DNA from: Chloroflexota bacterium
GTDB lineage: Bacteria > Chloroflexota > Dehalococcoidia > Tepidiformales > Tepidiformaceae
Direction: 5' to 3'
DNA length: 6,690 bases
NCBI GenBank assembly: GCA_025350285.1
Contig: JANXYE010000151.1
Span: 1-6,690, forward strand
Below, in pieces: positions 5,315 through 6,690 of this stretch. Made by a program: the position numbers and the translations under genes. Numbering within the stretch: the stretch's first letter is position 1; the number at the start of each line of letters is the position of its first letter. Below the pieces are notes generated by a model, which had not been told where the DNA came from, did not search any database, and worked only from the letters and a program-made list of their open reading frames with translations.

Positions 5315-5352
5315 AGCCGGCACTCCACCGCCGGCAAGCTGCCAGCAGACCC

Positions 5353-5358
5353 ATTCTA
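5353..5358 (-). promoter_or_regulatory. Candidate -10 box for the 3-hydroxyacyl-CoA dehydrogenase unit
   Basis: The minus strand reads TAGAAT, giving a start near 5346 and a leader of about 30 nt. No good -35 is found at the usual spacing; the palindrome at 5370-5382 occupies that area, as would be expected for an activator- or repressor-controlled promoter. Confidence 0.3.
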
Positions 5359-5369
5359 CGACGCCCAGG

Positions 5370-5382
5370 GCGCTTGAAGCGC
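5370..5382. promoter_or_regulatory. Palindrome in the divergent promoter region, candidate operator
   Basis: GCGCTT-G-AAGCGC is a perfect inverted repeat with a single central base. It lies between the candidate -10 boxes of the two divergent units, at the -35 position of each or just upstream. A dimeric regulator bound here could control both the dehydrogenase and the hot-dog pair. No regulator gene lies in the window. Confidence 0.35.
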
Positions 5383-5403
5383 GGGCATCTACAGGTTCGC
5401 CCG

Positions 5404-5411
5404 TGTATGCT
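5404..5411 (+). promoter_or_regulatory. Candidate -10 box for the hot-dog gene pair
   Basis: TATGCT at 5406-5411 is directly preceded by TG and puts transcription start near 5418, only a few bases before the GGAGG ribosome binding site at 5422-5426. No convincing -35 is present at normal spacing. Confidence 0.3.
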
Positions 5412-5432
5412 GCGCGGCACTGGAGGTCCCCT

Positions 5433-5894
5433 GTGGAAGACGAACAGAGCCTTATCACCGACGCGCACCGGGCGCTTATCGGGGTCAAAAGCGCGCCGGT
5501 CACGGTCACCGTGAAGGAAGAAGACGCCCGCCGCATGTGCGAAGTGCTGGGCGACAGCGATCCTCGCTGGGCGGCGGGAACTGGCATGGCCCCACCGTAT
5601 GTGATTGCCGCATTTGGTGGACGGCCAAGCCGCAACATGCCCTTCATCCTGCCGAACGGGCTGCTGACGCAGCAGGAGTGGAAGGTCTCGCGGCCGTTCA
5701 GGATCGGTGAATCGCTACAGGCGGTATCGTATGTGTTCGACATTCGCGAGCGGCTCGGCGGGCGCTACGGCCACAGCATCCTCCTCACTACGAGCACGGA
5801 TTACCTCGACGCCGAAGGCCACCTCGTGGGCTCGGCGCTGACGACGCTCACACAGTTCGACCCCAAGCGGGCGACCGGGGGGAAAGACGAATGA
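5433..5894 (+). CDS. MaoC-like N-terminal (FAS1-type dehydratase) hot-dog protein (153 aa)
   Basis: A single hot-dog-fold subunit like the N-terminal half of FAS1-type/MaoC hydratases, acting on acyl-CoA or acyl-ACP thioesters. Seen are an N-terminal helix SLITDAHRALIG (6-17), strand APVTVTV (21-27), EDARRMCEVLGDSDPRW (30-46), a shortened loop to MAPPYVIAAF (52-61), then LLTQQEWKVSRPFRIGESLQAVSYVFDIRERLGG and the closing strands HSILLTTSTDYLDAEGHLVGSALTTLTQFDP. The GDSDPRW segment corresponds to the GDxNPxH hydratase signature but lacks the His (Trp46), and about eight residues are missing after it. GTG 5433 is chosen because GGAGG (5422-5426) is 6 nt upstream; the open frame extends further up but only through non-conserved sequence. 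The ATGA overlap with the next gene suggests a heterodimer. Confidence 0.8.
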   Translation: MEDEQSLITDAHRALIGVKSAPVTVTVKEEDARRMCEVLGDSDPRWAAGTGMAPPYVIAAFGGRPSRNMPFILPNGLLTQQEWKVSRPFRIGESLQAVSYVFDIRERLGGRYGHSILLTTSTDYLDAEGHLVGSALTTLTQFDPKRATGGKDE

Positions 5895-6316
5895 GCCAGA
5901 AATACTGGGAAGACGTGAACATCGACGACGCCCTCGACGCCGTCGAGAAGATGCCGACGACGGACCTCGCGATCGACTTTTTCGGGCGCGATAACCCGAC
6001 GAACCCGGCGTTCTCCGATATCGAAGCGGGGAAGCGGCTGGGCGTCGGCGGGGCGCTCGTGCCGGGGATGCTGAAGATCGCCTGGATGACGCAGTACGTG
6101 AACGACTGGGCGGGGCCGGCGAGTCACCTCGCGAGCATCCGCGTGGCGTACCGGCGGCCGGACGTTGCGGACCGGGCGCTGACACTGTCGGGACGTGTGG
6201 TCGATAAGCGGTCGGAAGGCGACAAAAAGATCGTGGAACTCGAAGTTGTGACGATCGCGGAGGGGCAGCCTTCGGTGCGCGGCAACGTGGCCGTGGAGCT
6301 GCCGAGCCGGCCCTAG
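5891..6316 (+). CDS. MaoC-like C-terminal hot-dog domain protein (141 aa)
   Basis: The partner hot-dog subunit, like the C-terminal half of two-domain MaoC enoyl-CoA hydratases or 3-hydroxyacyl-thioester dehydratases. It opens YWEDVNIDDAL (5-15) and runs through DLAIDFFGRDNPTNPAFSDIEAGKRLGVGGALVPGM (25-60), followed by SHLASIRVAYRRPDVADRALTLSGRVVDKR and a final strand GNVAVELPS. Aligned without gaps to the usual GDxNPxHxD(x)nGM signature by NP-to-GM spacing, catalytic Asp becomes Pro36 and His becomes Phe41; Asp34 is two residues off. The start ATG overlaps the preceding stop (ATGA), and a GGGGGG/GGAAAG stretch just upstream can serve as ribosome binding site. Either the pair uses different residues or it is a binding or structural dimer. 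The last codon shares CTAG with the convergent gene. Confidence 0.82.
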   Translation: MSQKYWEDVNIDDALDAVEKMPTTDLAIDFFGRDNPTNPAFSDIEAGKRLGVGGALVPGMLKIAWMTQYVNDWAGPASHLASIRVAYRRPDVADRALTLSGRVVDKRSEGDKKIVELEVVTIAEGQPSVRGNVAVELPSRP

Positions 6317-6561
6317 CCGTCCGCGGGTGACGCAGGAGCGGGTTCGGGGGCCGGGGCGGCGGGCTTCTTGCGGGCGCGCGGCTTCTTTTCCGGGGGCTGG
6401 ATGGTGCGCTTCAACGACTCGGGCGAAAAGAGCCGGTCGTACGCGCCGCGGTCGGTCTCCAGGCGCTTCAGGAGCGCATTGGTCTCCTCAAGCTCCGCGA
6501 ACCGCTCCTCTGGTTTCGACCAATCGGCCGAATACGTAACGACTTTCTGAGATGGTTCCAT
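6313..6561 (-). CDS. Small hypothetical protein with coiled coil and Ala/Lys/Pro tail (82 aa)
   Basis: I do not recognise a family. Residues 1-16 hold VVTYSADWSKP, residues 18-38 form a charged helix that could be a short coiled coil (EERFAELEETNALLKRLETDR), then AYDRLFSPESLKRTIQ (40-55), and the C-terminal third is a low-complexity basic tail of Pro, Lys, Arg and Ala (PPEKKPRARKKPAAPAPEP onward), likely disordered and perhaps nucleic-acid- or membrane-surface-binding. The ATG has AAGGAG at 6576-6571 with 9 nt spacing, preceded by a second purine-rich site GGAGG. Its stop overlaps that of the convergent hot-dog gene. The upstream partial gene on the same strand ends 51 bp before it. Confidence 0.75.
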   Translation of the reverse strand: MEPSQKVVTYSADWSKPEERFAELEETNALLKRLETDRGAYDRLFSPESLKRTIQPPEKKPRARKKPAAPAPEPAPASPADG

Positions 6562-6612
6562 GAGCGGCGACTCCTTACCTCCATTCTACAACGCGCGGGC
6601 GGCCGGGGGACG

Positions 6613-6690
6613 CTACACCCGCTCACGAATGGTTGCTGAACCGGCCCAAACCTCTTCGAATCCACCGTGCCGCGTGACCGTCGCGATCGT
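6613..6690 (-). CDS. C-terminal end of an unidentified protein (partial, 25 residues in window)
   Basis: From the right edge an open minus-strand frame reads TIATVTRHGGFEEVWAGSATI and ends RERV before TAG at 6615-6613. Third-position GC usage and residue composition look coding, and the stop leaves a normal 51-bp gap to the next minus-strand start. Too little is present to name the product. The overlapping frame at 6468-6665 is rejected because it runs on through this stop and the next gene. Confidence 0.5.
   Translation of the reverse strand, partial: TIATVTRHGGFEEVWAGSATIRERV

Noticed and set aside
4436..5377. 313-residue plus-strand open frame
   Set aside because: Antisense shadow of the 3-hydroxyacyl-CoA dehydrogenase, whose motifs are unambiguous.
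5289..5432. N-terminal extension of the first hot-dog protein to ATG 5289
   Set aside because: It would overlap the dehydrogenase start and the divergent promoter region; GGAGG supports GTG 5433.
5315..5743. N-terminal extension of the dehydrogenase to 5743
   Set aside because: The extension runs antisense to the hot-dog gene; the Rossmann motif lies right after ATG 5314, which has its own ribosome binding site.
1..6690. CRISPR array, transposase, phage or toxin-immunity system
   Set aside because: No regularly spaced repeats, no transposase or phage protein motifs; the only repeats are the octamer blocks.

Overview
The window is GC-rich, gene-dense bacterial DNA with frequent GTG starts, clear GGAG-type ribosome binding sites and short or overlapping gene junctions. 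No gene identifies a taxon. The gene content (a MaoC-like pair, an ABM-domain protein, a flavin reductase, a membrane-tethered Rieske protein) and the CTTGGCG-rich intergenic repeat remind me of environmental Chloroflexota-type genomes, but that is a weak inference.

Layout from left to right. A small minus-strand gene (11-184, possibly antitoxin-like) sits just downstream of a minus-strand tRNA-Ser(UGA) with an encoded CCA (206-294). A plus-strand three-gene cluster follows (513-1615): a muconolactone isomerase-like protein, a flavin reductase-family protein and an ABM-domain protein. The gap at 1616-1907 carries a repeat built from degenerate CTTGGCGN octamers in both orientations, then a plausible promoter. 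Next come a membrane-anchored Rieske [2Fe-2S] protein (1908-2621) and a kynureninase-like class V PLP enzyme (2653-3810).

The strand then flips. A 40-residue single-pass membrane microprotein candidate (3820-3942) and a 148-residue protein of unknown function (4008-4454) lie downstream of a 3-hydroxyacyl-CoA dehydrogenase (4454-5314); the last two are joined by a TAATG stop-start overlap. A 118-bp divergent intergenic region with a palindrome separates the dehydrogenase from a plus-strand pair of MaoC/hot-dog proteins (5433-6316) joined by ATGA. A small coiled-coil/AKP-tail protein (6313-6561, minus) converges on the pair and shares its CTAG stop. The C-terminal end of another minus-strand gene enters from the right edge.

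Functionally, the dehydrogenase and hot-dog pair point to acyl-CoA (beta-oxidation-like) chemistry. The left cluster and the Rieske protein point to redox or oxygenation chemistry, possibly of an aromatic or other hydrophobic substrate. No oxygenase, thiolase or ligase is in view, so no pathway can be assigned. I see no CRISPR array, transposase or phage gene. The points most worth a second look are the apparent loss of the catalytic Asp/His in the hot-dog pair, the octamer repeat, the divergent palindrome and the membrane microprotein.
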